A stretch of 64,000 nt of DNA from Sphingobacteriia bacterium (lineage in GTDB: Bacteria > Pseudomonadota > Alphaproteobacteria > Rickettsiales > 33-17): positions 558,001 to 622,000 of the forward strand of contig JAFKLR010000003.1 of the NCBI GenBank assembly GCA_017304685.1, read 5' to 3'. This document shows, in pieces, positions 28,883-37,899 of the stretch. The notes below the pieces were generated by a model. It did no database searches. It was not told where the DNA came from and saw only the letters and a program-made list of their open reading frames with translations. The translations under genes were made by a program, and so were the position numbers. The first letter of the stretch is position 1; every line of letters starts with the position of its first letter.

Positions 28883-28903
28883 AGAACTTACCTTTATTTC
28901 TTA
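28873..28903. terminator. Hairpin formed by two convergent gene ends
   Basis: Perfect 12-bp inverted repeat (28873-28884 with 28892-28903) with a 7-nt loop. It spans both stop codons: the upstream ankyrin gene and the downstream small gene each end in AAGAAATAA. The stem is A/T-only apart from two G:C pairs, so it may be a weak bidirectional terminator. Confidence 0.45.
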
Positions 28904-29097
28904 GCAAATGGGCTAAAATTTGTGGAGGTCACATTAGAAAAGTTTGAATGAGTTTCTTCAATTTTTTTTCTAATTTCTTTAAGTTTCATTAATTTATTTT
29001 GATCTAATGACTTTAAGAAATCATTTTTATTAGAGGCAGCTTCTTTAATTTTTTCTCTTAACGATTCAATTTGTCTTATTTCTAACTTGCCCAACAT
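28894..29097 (-). CDS. Small hypothetical helical protein
   Basis: 67 residues, charged and helical (Lys/Glu/Leu pattern, about 5-50) with a Ser/Thr/Asn-rich end. No family is recognised. It stands alone between an ankyrin gene and the nitronate monooxygenase-like gene. It might be a short accessory protein or a chance frame, but the clean ATG start and length without rare breaks in such A/T-rich DNA favour a gene. Confidence 0.5.
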   Translation of the reverse strand: MLGKLEIRQIESLREKIKEAASNKNDFLKSLDQNKLMKLKEIRKKIEETHSNFSNVTSTNFSPFAKK

Positions 29098-29309
29098 AAA
29101 TTTAATTTTCTATTAACTGTTTATTAACTTTAATGTTATATATAATATTTAATTTGTATTTGTCAATGTATAAATAATTTATTAGTTATATAAAAAAATA
29201 ATTAATTTATTATATTGATTGTTATTTTAAAAATTTCTTATTACCCCTATTGCTTAAACGTAAGAAGCATTCTATTTTAAGATTGTTAAAAATTATGGAG
29301 TTTACATAA

Positions 29310-30320
29310 ATGGTACTTACAAACCTAATGAAGCGGGGCGCAGAATTCTTAGGAGTTAGATATGCTTTAATGGCAGGTGCAATGTCATGGGTATCTGAAG
29401 CTAATCTTGTTTCCGCAATATCTAATTCAGGCGGTTTTGGTGTAATTGCATGTTCTGCTATGCCTCCACACTTACTTTCCCAGGAAATAGACAAAACATT
29501 TGCTAAAACCTCTAATAATTTTGGTGTTAATTTAATAACAATGCATCCACAATTAGAAGAACTTATTGACGTTTGTATAGAAAAAAAAGTTAAATATGTG
29601 GTTCTTGCAGGTGGGTTACCAAAAGCAACATCAATTGCAAAATTAAGAGAAAATGGAATTAAAGTTTTATGTTTTGCTCCAGCGCTCGTAATCGCCAAAA
29701 AGCTCATTCGTAGTGGCGCTGATGCAATAATCATTGAAGGTAATGAAGCAGGTGGTCATATCGGTCCTGTTACAACTTCAGTACTTGTTCAAGAAATAGT
29801 TCCATATATTAAAAATGAAGTGCCTGTATTTGTTGCAGGGGGTATAGGGAGAGGCGAAGCAGTAGCTACTTATTTGCTTCAAGGAGCAGCAGGTTGCCAA
29901 TTAGGTACACGTTTTGTTTGTGCAACTGAATCAATTGCTCATCCTAATTTTAAACAAGCGTTTATTAAAGCGCAGGCAAGAGATGCTATTCCTTCAGTAC
30001 AACTAGATGATGAATTTCCAGTTATACCAGTAAGAGCTATTGAAAATAATGCAAGTAAAGAATTTATGCAGTTTCAAAGAAGCGTTATAGAAGAATACCA
30101 CTCAGGGAAGCTTTCAAAACTTGATGCTCAATTAAAAATAGAGCATTTTTGGGCGGGTGCTCTAAGAAAGGCAGTTATTGAGGGCGATATTGAAAGAGGT
30201 TCTTTAATGGCAGGTCAATCTGTTGGAATGGTAACTAAAGAACAACCTACTCAAGAGATTATCGATGAAATCATAGGTGAAGCAACAATTTTTCTTAAAG
30301 GGCTAAATCAGGCAGCTTAA
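29310..30320 (+). CDS. Nitronate monooxygenase / FabK-like flavoprotein
   Basis: 336-residue FMN enzyme with a TIM-barrel of the 2-nitropropane dioxygenase family, which also includes the enoyl-ACP reductase FabK. The start MSWVSEANLVSAISNSGGFG, the FMN-binding GNEAGGHIGP (about 147-156), VFVAGGIGRGEAV and GAAGCQLGTRF all fit. fabI in this window already supplies enoyl-ACP reduction, so detoxification of nitronates or a different flavin role is likelier, but not proven. The M23 lipoprotein gene follows 11 bp later. Confidence 0.88.
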   Translation: MVLTNLMKRGAEFLGVRYALMAGAMSWVSEANLVSAISNSGGFGVIACSAMPPHLLSQEIDKTFAKTSNNFGVNLITMHPQLEELIDVCIEKKVKYVVLAGGLPKATSIAKLRENGIKVLCFAPALVIAKKLIRSGADAIIIEGNEAGGHIGPVTTSVLVQEIVPYIKNEVPVFVAGGIGRGEAVATYLLQGAAGCQLGTRFVCATESIAHPNFKQAFIKAQARDAIPSVQLDDEFPVIPVRAIENNASKEFMQFQRSVIEEYHSGKLSKLDAQLKIEHFWAGALRKAVIEGDIERGSLMAGQSVGMVTKEQPTQEIIDEIIGEATIFLKGLNQAA

Positions 30321-30331
30321 ATTGGTGGTTC

Positions 30332-31225
30332 ATGTTAAATAAAAGAATATTTCATAAGTTTTTTATTAATTTTATTATTGTTATTTTTCTAGGAAGCGTT
30401 CTTTCTGCATGCGGAACTAAGCAGGTAGTTTCTCCTAAATTAAAAGCAAGGCAAGAATTTGAACAAAAATTTGCTGCACGTTTTGGAAAAGAAAGCGCGA
30501 ATTTAATTGTAAAATATGATTTGTTCGGATTAAGTAATAAAAAGTGCATAATTAGTGACTTTTATGCAGATGCTTATAATGGAAAAGTTTCTATAGATAA
30601 GTATAGAAATAATCTTCATAAAGCTTATGAAAAATTCATGTATCTTACTGAGAACGAACTGGAATATAATGTTTATGAAAAGCTCGTTATTCTTTCAAAA
30701 AGATATAATCAATTTGCAGGTAAAGTTAATTTATCACCAAAAAACTATGTACCAAAAAAACGTACGCTTATCCAAATGCTTAAAAGTACAGTTAAATTTA
30801 ATAAAAAATTTCGTTCAATTCCTACTATTCACCCTGTAAAAAAATTTCAAGTTACAAGTCATTTTGGTATGAGAATTCATCCTATAAAACGTAAAAAGAA
30901 GTTCCATAGTGGTATTGATTTAGTAAGCCATGCAGGTCATATACCTATATACGCATCAAGCGATGGAAAAGTTGTTTTTGCTGGAAAAGCTGGAACATTT
31001 GGCAACTTAATTAAAATTAATCATGGAAATAATATCCACACTTACTATGCGCATCTTGATAAAATATATATAAAAAAGGGTGCGGTAATTAATGCCGGTC
31101 AGGTTATCGGTGAAATGGGCACCACTGGAAGATCAAACGGTTTGCATTTACACTATGAAATAAGAATCGGTGATAAAGCAATTGACCCATTTACTTTTGT
31201 GAAAATTAATAATTGTGGTGCATGA
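30332..31225 (+). CDS. M23-family (LytM) peptidoglycan hydrolase lipoprotein
   Basis: 297 residues. A signal with lipobox LSAC (Cys27) suggests a lipid-anchored protein. A helical middle part (about 40-165) precedes a LytM domain (about 170-295). The zinc ligands are intact: HFGMRIHP, HSGIDL (His and Asp) and HLHYEI. It would cut peptide cross-links of peptidoglycan in the periplasm, or regulate amidases. It forms a pair with the upstream flavoprotein gene; the GGTGG ribosome site supports the start. Shows that the cell still handles peptidoglycan. Confidence 0.88.
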   Translation: MLNKRIFHKFFINFIIVIFLGSVLSACGTKQVVSPKLKARQEFEQKFAARFGKESANLIVKYDLFGLSNKKCIISDFYADAYNGKVSIDKYRNNLHKAYEKFMYLTENELEYNVYEKLVILSKRYNQFAGKVNLSPKNYVPKKRTLIQMLKSTVKFNKKFRSIPTIHPVKKFQVTSHFGMRIHPIKRKKKFHSGIDLVSHAGHIPIYASSDGKVVFAGKAGTFGNLIKINHGNNIHTYYAHLDKIYIKKGAVINAGQVIGEMGTTGRSNGLHLHYEIRIGDKAIDPFTFVKINNCGA

Positions 31226-31292
31226 AGCCTGAATTATTTGCTACTATAACCTTATAATCTAATATTTGTAACACTATTCGTGGAGGATTAAT

Positions 31293-31721
31293 ATGAGATA
31301 TCATGTAGCAATTAATGGCATAATCAAAACAAACGTTTCCGTTGAAGAAAATAAACAATTTGAATCTAAAAAAGTTACTGATGGTATTGAAGGAAATGTA
31401 AATATTCAGGATGAAAATGGTGAATATTTTATACTTCACAATGAAGAAGTTAATAACATTGATTCTCAATTAGAAGTGTTTACTACTCGTAACCAAATTT
31501 TAAATCATATAAATAGTGGAATATCTGATTCTAAATTTATATATAAAGACGAAAAGAATAAACTTCATTTAATAAGTTATAAATTAAGTTCAAATATGAA
31601 TATATCTAATGTAATTAAAATTATTACTAAAATTGAAGAAATAAAAAATATTGAATTTTTATTCGAAGAATTAGATGACTTTTATTATAATGAATTTTTA
31701 GATTTTGATTGTTACGTATAA
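31293..31721 (+). CDS. Hypothetical small acidic protein
   Basis: 142 residues, acidic and Asn-rich, with no recognised family, signal peptide or membrane helix. The N-terminal third looks strand-rich (RYHVAINGIIKTNVSVEEN); the C-terminal third is helical with an Asp/Tyr-rich tail. A strong GTGGAGGAT ribosome site supports the ATG at 31293, and a TATAAT (31253-31258) lies upstream. It is followed by an ankyrin gene. Function unknown. Confidence 0.6.
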   Translation: MRYHVAINGIIKTNVSVEENKQFESKKVTDGIEGNVNIQDENGEYFILHNEEVNNIDSQLEVFTTRNQILNHINSGISDSKFIYKDEKNKLHLISYKLSSNMNISNVIKIITKIEEIKNIEFLFEELDDFYYNEFLDFDCYV

Positions 31722-31796
31722 AAAATTACACTTGCACAATATTAAATAAATTTATAAATTTTAATATAAGTTAATATTTATAAATTTAACGGATTT

Positions 31797-32234
31797 ATGC
31801 GTAGTAAAATAGCAAATACTTCAGGGCTTACACTTATATCTTATATTTATGCTGAAATTTATAAGGAAAAGCCTAATATAAATTATATTGAAGAATTAAT
31901 TAGTAATCTTGAACCGGGAAATATTAATATAATAATTGATAAATGGTCCGGTACATTATTGCATCATGCAGTACAAACTTTTAATAGTAAAATTGTAGAA
32001 TTATTTATTAAATATAATGCGGATTTAAATGCAAAAAATGAAAATCGTGAGAGGCCATTAGAACTTGCTAAAAGGCAAATGAAAGAAATTAAATTAGCTT
32101 ATAAAGAAGATAAAAGCTATTTTTCCGATTTTGAAAGTGCTAAAGAAATTGTTCAATTACTTGAAAATCATATGTGTAATTCCTTTCGTTCAAGAGAAGA
32201 ATCAGGAAAGTTTGAAGTAATTAAAGGAAGATGA
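31797..32234 (+). CDS. Short ankyrin-repeat protein
   Basis: 145 residues with two ankyrin-like repeats near 55-100 (GTLLHHAVQTFNSKIVELFIKYNADLNAKN is the clear one, cited here as HHAVQTFNSKIVELFIKYN). A helical head and a charged tail flank them. No good ribosome site precedes the ATG. Too short for a normal ankyrin domain, so it may be a fragment of a larger ancestor or a minimal domain. The next gene is on the other strand and abuts it. Confidence 0.6.
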   Translation: MRSKIANTSGLTLISYIYAEIYKEKPNINYIEELISNLEPGNINIIIDKWSGTLLHHAVQTFNSKIVELFIKYNADLNAKNENRERPLELAKRQMKEIKLAYKEDKSYFSDFESAKEIVQLLENHMCNSFRSREESGKFEVIKGR

Positions 32235-33452
32235 TTATGAAATTATACATCTGTTATTTGTTGTTATAGCTTTTTCATTCTCTTCACGCCATTTATTTTG
32301 CCCTGGTTTTTGAGGTTCATACGATTGAGGTGAATTAAATGTATCAATTTTTATAGGTAATTCTTTATAATTTGAAGGTAAAGTTTCGTCTTTATCTGAG
32401 AATAATTTATTAATTTGCTCTTGTTTTTGACGTTCATAGGATTCGATTAAATTACATACGTCAATTCTAATAGGTAATTCTTTGTAATTTAAAGGTACAG
32501 ACACACCTTGATTTAAAAATAATTTAATTATAGGAAAATTCCCCTTTATTAATGCTTGCTTAAAAAAACGTACTCCAGGTTTTATACCGCTTTTTAAGAG
32601 TGCATTAAGTTTTTCATAATTTTCATGTTCGATAGATGATTCAATATAGTTTTCTAAAACGCTCATTTCGATACAATGAGTAATAATATTGAAGATATCT
32701 CCATTATTAATTTTTATTGCTAATTCTAAATGGTGCATTTGTATTTTAGCTTTACCCTTTGTTATTAATAAATCAACAATATCTTCCTGGTTAAGGTTAA
32801 TTGCTTTACTAAGCGGGTTATGTGGTTCATCGATATTTACTGAGTAACCTAAACTTAAAAGTATTTCGATAAAAGGAAGATTATTTTTTTCAATAGCTAA
32901 AAGTAAAATATTAGCTATAAATTGTGTATGAATATCATCAATGTAGCTATCATATGAAATAGCTATTGGTAAAGATTCTAAAAGATAAGTTTCACGGATA
33001 GGTTCAAAATTTGAATTTTGCAGTTTCATTACTATCAATTTTTTTAAGTGAGAAAATTCTAAAGTGCCAATTTCATCTTTTAAATCATCAATCGGAAAAA
33101 TTACATATTGACTGAATAAATCTATAATCTTATTAAAAAACATCTGTTTTTTTATATCATCAGTTTTACTTATAGGATTAATAACCTTAGCTTTCATATG
33201 CATTAGCATTATATAGATATCTTTCAAATCATAATGGGTTATTATATTCATTATAAAATTTTGAATTAAAGGCTTTTCGAAGAGCTTATCAAATTTAACA
33301 TTCAATTCTTTATGTTCTTTAAAAATGGAATAATCGATTTTTTGTAAAATATATTGTTTTAAAATATTTAGATGAGAATATGTAATAATATTTTTATTAC
33401 ATAATTGGCGTGAATCTATAGTTTTTTCCGGAATTGAATATTGTGATTGCAT
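32235..33452 (-). CDS. Ankyrin-like protein with repeated C-terminal segment
   Basis: 405 residues from the ATG at 33452 (Met-Gln-Ser-Gln-Tyr-Ser), which has a fair ribosome site (AAGAG). A frame from 33509 adds 19 poor residues. The middle (about 170-330) has degenerate ankyrin repeats (LLLAIEKNNLPFIEILLSLG, NPLSKAINLNQEDIVDLLITKG). The tail holds two copies of a 39-residue unit containing NYKELPI-(R/K)-ID. The DNA of the two copies (28 bp at 32353-32380 and 32470-32497) matches at 26 of 28. No signal peptide. Confidence 0.72.
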   Translation of the reverse strand: MQSQYSIPEKTIDSRQLCNKNIITYSHLNILKQYILQKIDYSIFKEHKELNVKFDKLFEKPLIQNFIMNIITHYDLKDIYIMLMHMKAKVINPISKTDDIKKQMFFNKIIDLFSQYVIFPIDDLKDEIGTLEFSHLKKLIVMKLQNSNFEPIRETYLLESLPIAISYDSYIDDIHTQFIANILLLAIEKNNLPFIEILLSLGYSVNIDEPHNPLSKAINLNQEDIVDLLITKGKAKIQMHHLELAIKINNGDIFNIITHCIEMSVLENYIESSIEHENYEKLNALLKSGIKPGVRFFKQALIKGNFPIIKLFLNQGVSVPLNYKELPIRIDVCNLIESYERQKQEQINKLFSDKDETLPSNYKELPIKIDTFNSPQSYEPQKPGQNKWREENEKAITTNNRCIIS

Positions 33453-33524
33453 AATTAACTCTTTTATATCTGTAATAATAAATATAAAAGAGCATTTTCT
33501 AACGTACAAGAAATTTTAAGTTTT

Positions 33525-35705
33525 TTACATTTTGCATCTATCTACTGAATATACGCACGATTTAGCTTTAAGTGCTGTAATAATATTGCTTAAATGTTTT
33601 GAACCTTTTACTTCAACATCGATTAATATTTCAAAAAAATCATTTGAACGTGAAACAATTTTTAAGTTAGTGATATTAGCGCTTTCTTTTGCTATTGCGT
33701 TAATAATATTTGCAAGGCTACCTGGTTCATGTGTAATAATTACCTTAAGTCTTCCGATATAATTTTCGTCACCTTGGTCTTTTTCCCAAGAAACTTCAAT
33801 CCACATTTCAGGATAAGATGAGTAATTTGATAAATTTTCACAATCGGCAGTATGAATTGTTATTCCACGTCCTGTATGAGCAATGCCTACAATCCTATCA
33901 CCAGGAATTGGATGGCAGCAACCTGCGTAATGTAAAGCCATTCCTGGTATAAGCCCTTTAATGAAGACAGTGTTTTCTGTACTGTTTTTTTTAGCAGTTT
34001 TCTTAGAACTAAAATTAAATATTGAAAGCTTTTTCTTAAGTTTTTGTGCATTAGATTCTGGGAAAAGAGCTTTTAAAATGTCGCTTTTATTTACTACACC
34101 TTCACCTACTGAAGCGAAAAGATCTTCGACGGTTTTTTTCTTAAATACGTTAGTTAATGGTTCAAAATCTTTTTCATTAAAAACTTTTCCAAGAGCTCTA
34201 ATTTCTTTAGCAATGATAGCGCGACCTAAATGCAAATATTCATCACGTTGCTGATTACGAATGAATTTTCTAATTTCTGATTTAGCCTTTGCCGTTACAA
34301 CAAACTTTTCCCAGGTAGGAGAAGGAGTTTGCGATTTAGAAGTTATAATTTCAATTTGGTCACCATTAACTAATTGAATTTGTAGTGGTACTATTCGGCC
34401 ATTAACTTTAGCACCAATGCATGTATTGCCAATATCTGAATGTACTGCATAAGCAAAATCAACCGGAGTAGAACCTTTTGGAAGAACAATTAGCTGTCCA
34501 TTTGGTGTAAAACAAAAAACTTGGTCATAATACATTTGCAGCTTAGTGTTTTCTAAAATATCTTGAGATTCTTGAGAATTTTCTAATATATTTAATAATT
34601 CTCTAACCCACCTAAATTGCTTTCCTTCAGCTTTATATTCATCTCCTTGTTTATAAATCCAGTGAGCCGCTACCCCGAATTCTGCTACTTCATGCATTTC
34701 TTCAGAACGAATTTGCACTTCAATTCTATGTTGTGAAGGGCCTATAACTACTGTATGTAATGATTTATAACCATTATCTTTTGGAATACTTATAAAATCC
34801 ATGAACTCACCAGGAACAATCTGGAATTTTGAATGAATAATGCCAAGAGCTTTATAACAATCGGTAATATTTTTTACAATAATTCTAAAGGCAACTATAT
34901 CGGATAATTGCTCAAAGCTTACGTTTTTTCTTTGCATCTTATACCAAATAGAGCAGGGAGCTTTTTCTCTACCATAGATTTGGGCTTCAATATTTTGTTC
35001 TTGTAAAAGTTTTCTAAGTTCTTCTACGATTTGATCGACAACAATTGCTCCTTCCTTCCTTAAATATTCTAAACGACTAACAATAGATTGTCTTGCATCT
35101 GCATGAAGCTCTGCAAAAGCTAAATCTTGTAATTCAAGTTTAACTTTTTGCATACCCATTCTTTCAGCAAGTGAAGCATATATTTCCATTGTTTCTTTAG
35201 CTATACGCTGGCGCTTATCAGAAGATTTTACATATTTTAAAGTTCGCATGTTATGAATACGATCAGCAAGCTTTACAAGTAAAACTCTAATATCTTCAGA
35301 CATTGCTAAAAGTAGTTTTCTAAAATTTTCAGCTTGTCTTATGTAATCTGGTTGATATTCAATTTTTGTAAGTTTTGTTACACCATCAACGAGTTTTGCT
35401 ATTTCTTCACCAAACTCAATTTTTAGGCGCTCATAAGTAAGTTCTGTGTCTTCAATTGTATCATGAAGAATTGCTGTAATAATTGAAGCAAGGTCAAGCT
35501 TCATTTCAGCAACAATTGAGGCAACTTCAATTGGATGAGAGTAGTATGGGTCACCTGACTCACGCAATTGTGATCCATGATATTTTACTGCGTATTCACA
35601 AGCTTTTTTTAATTTATTTAAATCAGCTGTAGAATTGTAAGCTTTTACTTTATCGAGTAAATCTTGAACTGGCGCAATTTGTGTTACGTCTATATCTGAT
35701 GTCAT
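33525..35705 (-). CDS. spoT: Bifunctional (p)ppGpp synthetase/hydrolase (RelA/SpoT family)
   Basis: 726 residues in the full Rel layout. The HD hydrolase domain (about 30-180) is intact with YYSHPIEVA and ILHDTIEDTE. The synthetase domain follows (about 235-345, with YGREKAPCSIWYKMQRK as the key stretch, DIVAFRIIV and GYKSLHTVV). Then come TGS (about 385-450), a Cys-rich segment (HYAGCCHPIPGD) and ACT (about 650-725). It makes and removes the stringent-response alarmone. The synthesis and breakdown motifs both look usable. Single gene. Confidence 0.93.
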   Translation of the reverse strand: MTSDIDVTQIAPVQDLLDKVKAYNSTADLNKLKKACEYAVKYHGSQLRESGDPYYSHPIEVASIVAEMKLDLASIITAILHDTIEDTELTYERLKIEFGEEIAKLVDGVTKLTKIEYQPDYIRQAENFRKLLLAMSEDIRVLLVKLADRIHNMRTLKYVKSSDKRQRIAKETMEIYASLAERMGMQKVKLELQDLAFAELHADARQSIVSRLEYLRKEGAIVVDQIVEELRKLLQEQNIEAQIYGREKAPCSIWYKMQRKNVSFEQLSDIVAFRIIVKNITDCYKALGIIHSKFQIVPGEFMDFISIPKDNGYKSLHTVVIGPSQHRIEVQIRSEEMHEVAEFGVAAHWIYKQGDEYKAEGKQFRWVRELLNILENSQESQDILENTKLQMYYDQVFCFTPNGQLIVLPKGSTPVDFAYAVHSDIGNTCIGAKVNGRIVPLQIQLVNGDQIEIITSKSQTPSPTWEKFVVTAKAKSEIRKFIRNQQRDEYLHLGRAIIAKEIRALGKVFNEKDFEPLTNVFKKKTVEDLFASVGEGVVNKSDILKALFPESNAQKLKKKLSIFNFSSKKTAKKNSTENTVFIKGLIPGMALHYAGCCHPIPGDRIVGIAHTGRGITIHTADCENLSNYSSYPEMWIEVSWEKDQGDENYIGRLKVIITHEPGSLANIINAIAKESANITNLKIVSRSNDFFEILIDVEVKGSKHLSNIITALKAKSCVYSVDRCKM

Positions 35706-35926
35706 ATTTAAAGAATATTTAAAAACATGTATTTATATCTAAAATTATAACATTTTTTTAGTAATTTTAAAACTGTTATTTCCAAGCGGTTAATATTATG
35801 TAATTTTAAAAAATAGTAAAGAAAGTTTTGTAAAGCAATTCCATTTTAATTATTCTATTATTGAAAGAAAAAAATAATTAATTATTTTTAAAATGTAATT
35901 AAAGATAATATAAGAAAATAGAGAAT

Positions 35927-35957
35927 AATAAAAGGGTATAGATTATACCCTTTTATT
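35927..35957 (-). terminator. Intrinsic terminator of the grxD-bolA operon
   Basis: Perfect 14-bp stem (35927-35940 with 35944-35957) with a 3-nt loop. It lies just past the grxD stop codon on the minus strand. Confidence 0.8.
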
Positions 35958-35960
35958 AAT

Positions 35961-36302
35961 TTATTGTTTTAAAGAAATATTATTGTCTTCTAATAATTGT
36001 TGTAATTCACCTGATTGGTACATTTCTTTAACAATGTCACAACCACCAATGAATTCACCTTTAATGTATAATTGGGGAATAGTTGGCCAATCGGTGAAAG
36101 CCTTTATTGCTTCACGAATTTCCATATCATTTAATACATTGATATCAAGGAAATCTACTCCTAATTTATTAAGTATTGCAACTACGGTTGCTGAAAATCC
36201 ACACATTGGAGTTTCACTAGTTCCTTTCATATATAAAACTACATCATTTTCATGTATGTGCTTTTTAATTTCATCAAATAATTCTTTTTGAGTTCTAGTC
36301 AT
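35961..36302 (-). CDS. grxD: Monothiol glutaredoxin, Grx4 type
   Basis: 113 residues with the CGFS active site (Cys34 to Ser37) of monothiol glutaredoxins, which hold and pass [2Fe-2S] clusters with glutathione. WPTIPQLYI and GGCDI complete the family pattern. It follows the BolA gene by 10 bp; Grx4 and BolA form a known [2Fe-2S] pair, so the operon suggests an Fe-S transfer or sensing role. Confidence 0.95.
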   Translation of the reverse strand: MTRTQKELFDEIKKHIHENDVVLYMKGTSETPMCGFSATVVAILNKLGVDFLDINVLNDMEIREAIKAFTDWPTIPQLYIKGEFIGGCDIVKEMYQSGELQQLLEDNNISLKQ

Positions 36303-36312
36303 AATTATTTCC

Positions 36313-36558
36313 TCATTCCGGGATTTTTGTAGTTATTTTTAAAGCATGTAACTCACCACCTAAAACGTTTTTTAGGGCTGCATTTACCATTTTGTGCTGT
36401 TCTATTCGTGATTTTCCAGAAAATTGTTGCGACCAAATGGTTAAAGACCAATGATTATTATCACCGACTAAATCAGTTAATTCCCATTTTGCTTCAGGAA
36501 AGTGAGATTTTAAATGTTCAGAAATTTCATCAGCTGTAAGAGGCATAAAGCTTACCAT
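36313..36558 (-). CDS. BolA-family protein
   Basis: 81 residues with the compact BolA/IbaG fold: SHFPEAKWELTDLVGDNNHW, then SGKSRIEQHKMVNAAL, and the helix end with GGELHALKI. BolA binds monothiol glutaredoxin and Fe-S clusters. The start may be 36558 or the second Met at 36546; neither has a clear ribosome site. It is operon-linked with grxD. Confidence 0.9.
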   Translation of the reverse strand: MVSFMPLTADEISEHLKSHFPEAKWELTDLVGDNNHWSLTIWSQQFSGKSRIEQHKMVNAALKNVLGGELHALKITTKIPE

Positions 36559-36723
36559 TATTTTTTATTGGTAATATAAAAAGTTTTAAGTATAAGGTCA
36601 ACAATTACAGTAATTACAAAAATTATTTTAAAGTTATTAATTAATTATTTTAATTAAGTCAATCCTTTACTATTTAGCAAAATATAGATAAATTAAAATA
36701 TCATTATTACCAAGGAGGAAGAA

Positions 36724-37242
36724 ATGTTAAAAAATAAATGTAAAAAGCTATGTTTTATGATTGGAATAACTTTTTTAAGTTTAGCCGCCTGTGACAGTAA
36801 AGAAGAGAAAAAAGATACTAAAGCTTCAATCTCCCCAACTGATATATTACCTGCAGGGGTTGATTATGCAACAGTGGTTAATCCAATTACAGGAGAAAAA
36901 GGTGAAGCTAGAAAAGGAACTTTAGCAGCTTTAATGGTTAATACTATGGAATTAAATAAGTTATTAAATAAAGAAAAATGGGAAGATAAAGATAAGAAAA
37001 AATTTGAAGAAATTGAAAAACAAGTAGTAGAGCTTATTCCATCTGCAAAATATATTGGAATTTTTGATTTTTTCACTTTAAATGAATGGATATCTGATTC
37101 TAGTAAATTAGGTAGATTATATGTAGGTTTATTAGCTTTAGAGCGTGATAAATCATTGTTAACTGAGGAAATTAAAACTTTTCTTAAGTCACTGCAAATT
37201 AATCATCCATTAATTGCAAAAAAAATTGAGAATTTACTTTAA
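36724..37242 (+). CDS. Hypothetical lipoprotein
   Basis: 172 residues. A lipoprotein signal with lipobox LAAC (Cys23) is followed by a Lys/Glu-rich helical body with Ile/Leu repeats. No family is recognised. It has a very strong ribosome site (AAGGAGGAA). A TTTACT/TAAATT pair about 30-58 nt upstream may be its promoter. It is convergent with a small membrane protein. Likely periplasmic, held to a membrane; function unknown. Confidence 0.65.
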   Translation: MLKNKCKKLCFMIGITFLSLAACDSKEEKKDTKASISPTDILPAGVDYATVVNPITGEKGEARKGTLAALMVNTMELNKLLNKEKWEDKDKKKFEEIEKQVVELIPSAKYIGIFDFFTLNEWISDSSKLGRLYVGLLALERDKSLLTEEIKTFLKSLQINHPLIAKKIENLL

Positions 37243-37261
37243 TTTAATTAGGAAAGTTTAA

Positions 37262-37783
37262 TTATAAAACCCTTTCTTTAATAATATTTGAAGTTGTTTC
37301 GCGAAAATTTTTACTAATTGCAAGCATGGATAAAAAACTTGAACTACATGCAAGTGGGAATGCTATCAATAAAGCATTAGCAAATGTTTTATTTTGTATT
37401 ACTGATTTATCGATGTCTCTAGATATATAACTGCCAAATCTATTATGAAATATAATATTAAAAACGCCAATAGGAATGAAATTTATATTATTTAAAGCAG
37501 CTTTAAGGCCTTGACCTGTCCAAATTATTAAAAATTTAAGTAAGAATATTCCTGTAGGAAGGGCAGTTCCTCCTGAAATTGCTGAGTGAATAATGGCATG
37601 AATAGGTTTTAATTTATTATATAACTTTGGTTTATAATATTCAGATACTTCTGGCTTCTTTTCTCTTTTTTGGATTATATATTCCACTATACCGCTATAA
37701 ATTGAGCAACCAAGGATAATAGATAATGCGGGTTTTAAAAGAAACATTTTACTACCGCTTAATAAAATTAAAACAGTGCACAT
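37262..37783 (-). CDS. Hypothetical small membrane protein
   Basis: 173 residues with about three to four hydrophobic stretches (1-30, 70-95, 100-115, 130-155). The N-terminal 50 residues are a membrane helix followed by a Lys-rich loop. No family is recognised. The start at 37783 is an ATG, but a second Met at residue 13 is possible. It lies convergent to the lipoprotein gene. Confidence 0.6.
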   Translation of the reverse strand: MCTVLILLSGSKMFLLKPALSIILGCSIYSGIVEYIIQKREKKPEVSEYYKPKLYNKLKPIHAIIHSAISGGTALPTGIFLLKFLIIWTGQGLKAALNNINFIPIGVFNIIFHNRFGSYISRDIDKSVIQNKTFANALLIAFPLACSSSFLSMLAISKNFRETTSNIIKERVL

Positions 37784-37899
37784 TTAACTATTAACTGAAA
37801 GTTAAGTAATTACAAGCAAGAATTTAAAAAAGCATTTTGTTGCTAAATTGAAGAATAATTATTAATATTCTGTTGAAATAAAAAAATAGAATTAGTTAT

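Noticed and set aside
29222-29734. Minus-strand 170-residue frame
   Set aside because: Antisense shadow of the nitronate monooxygenase-like gene.
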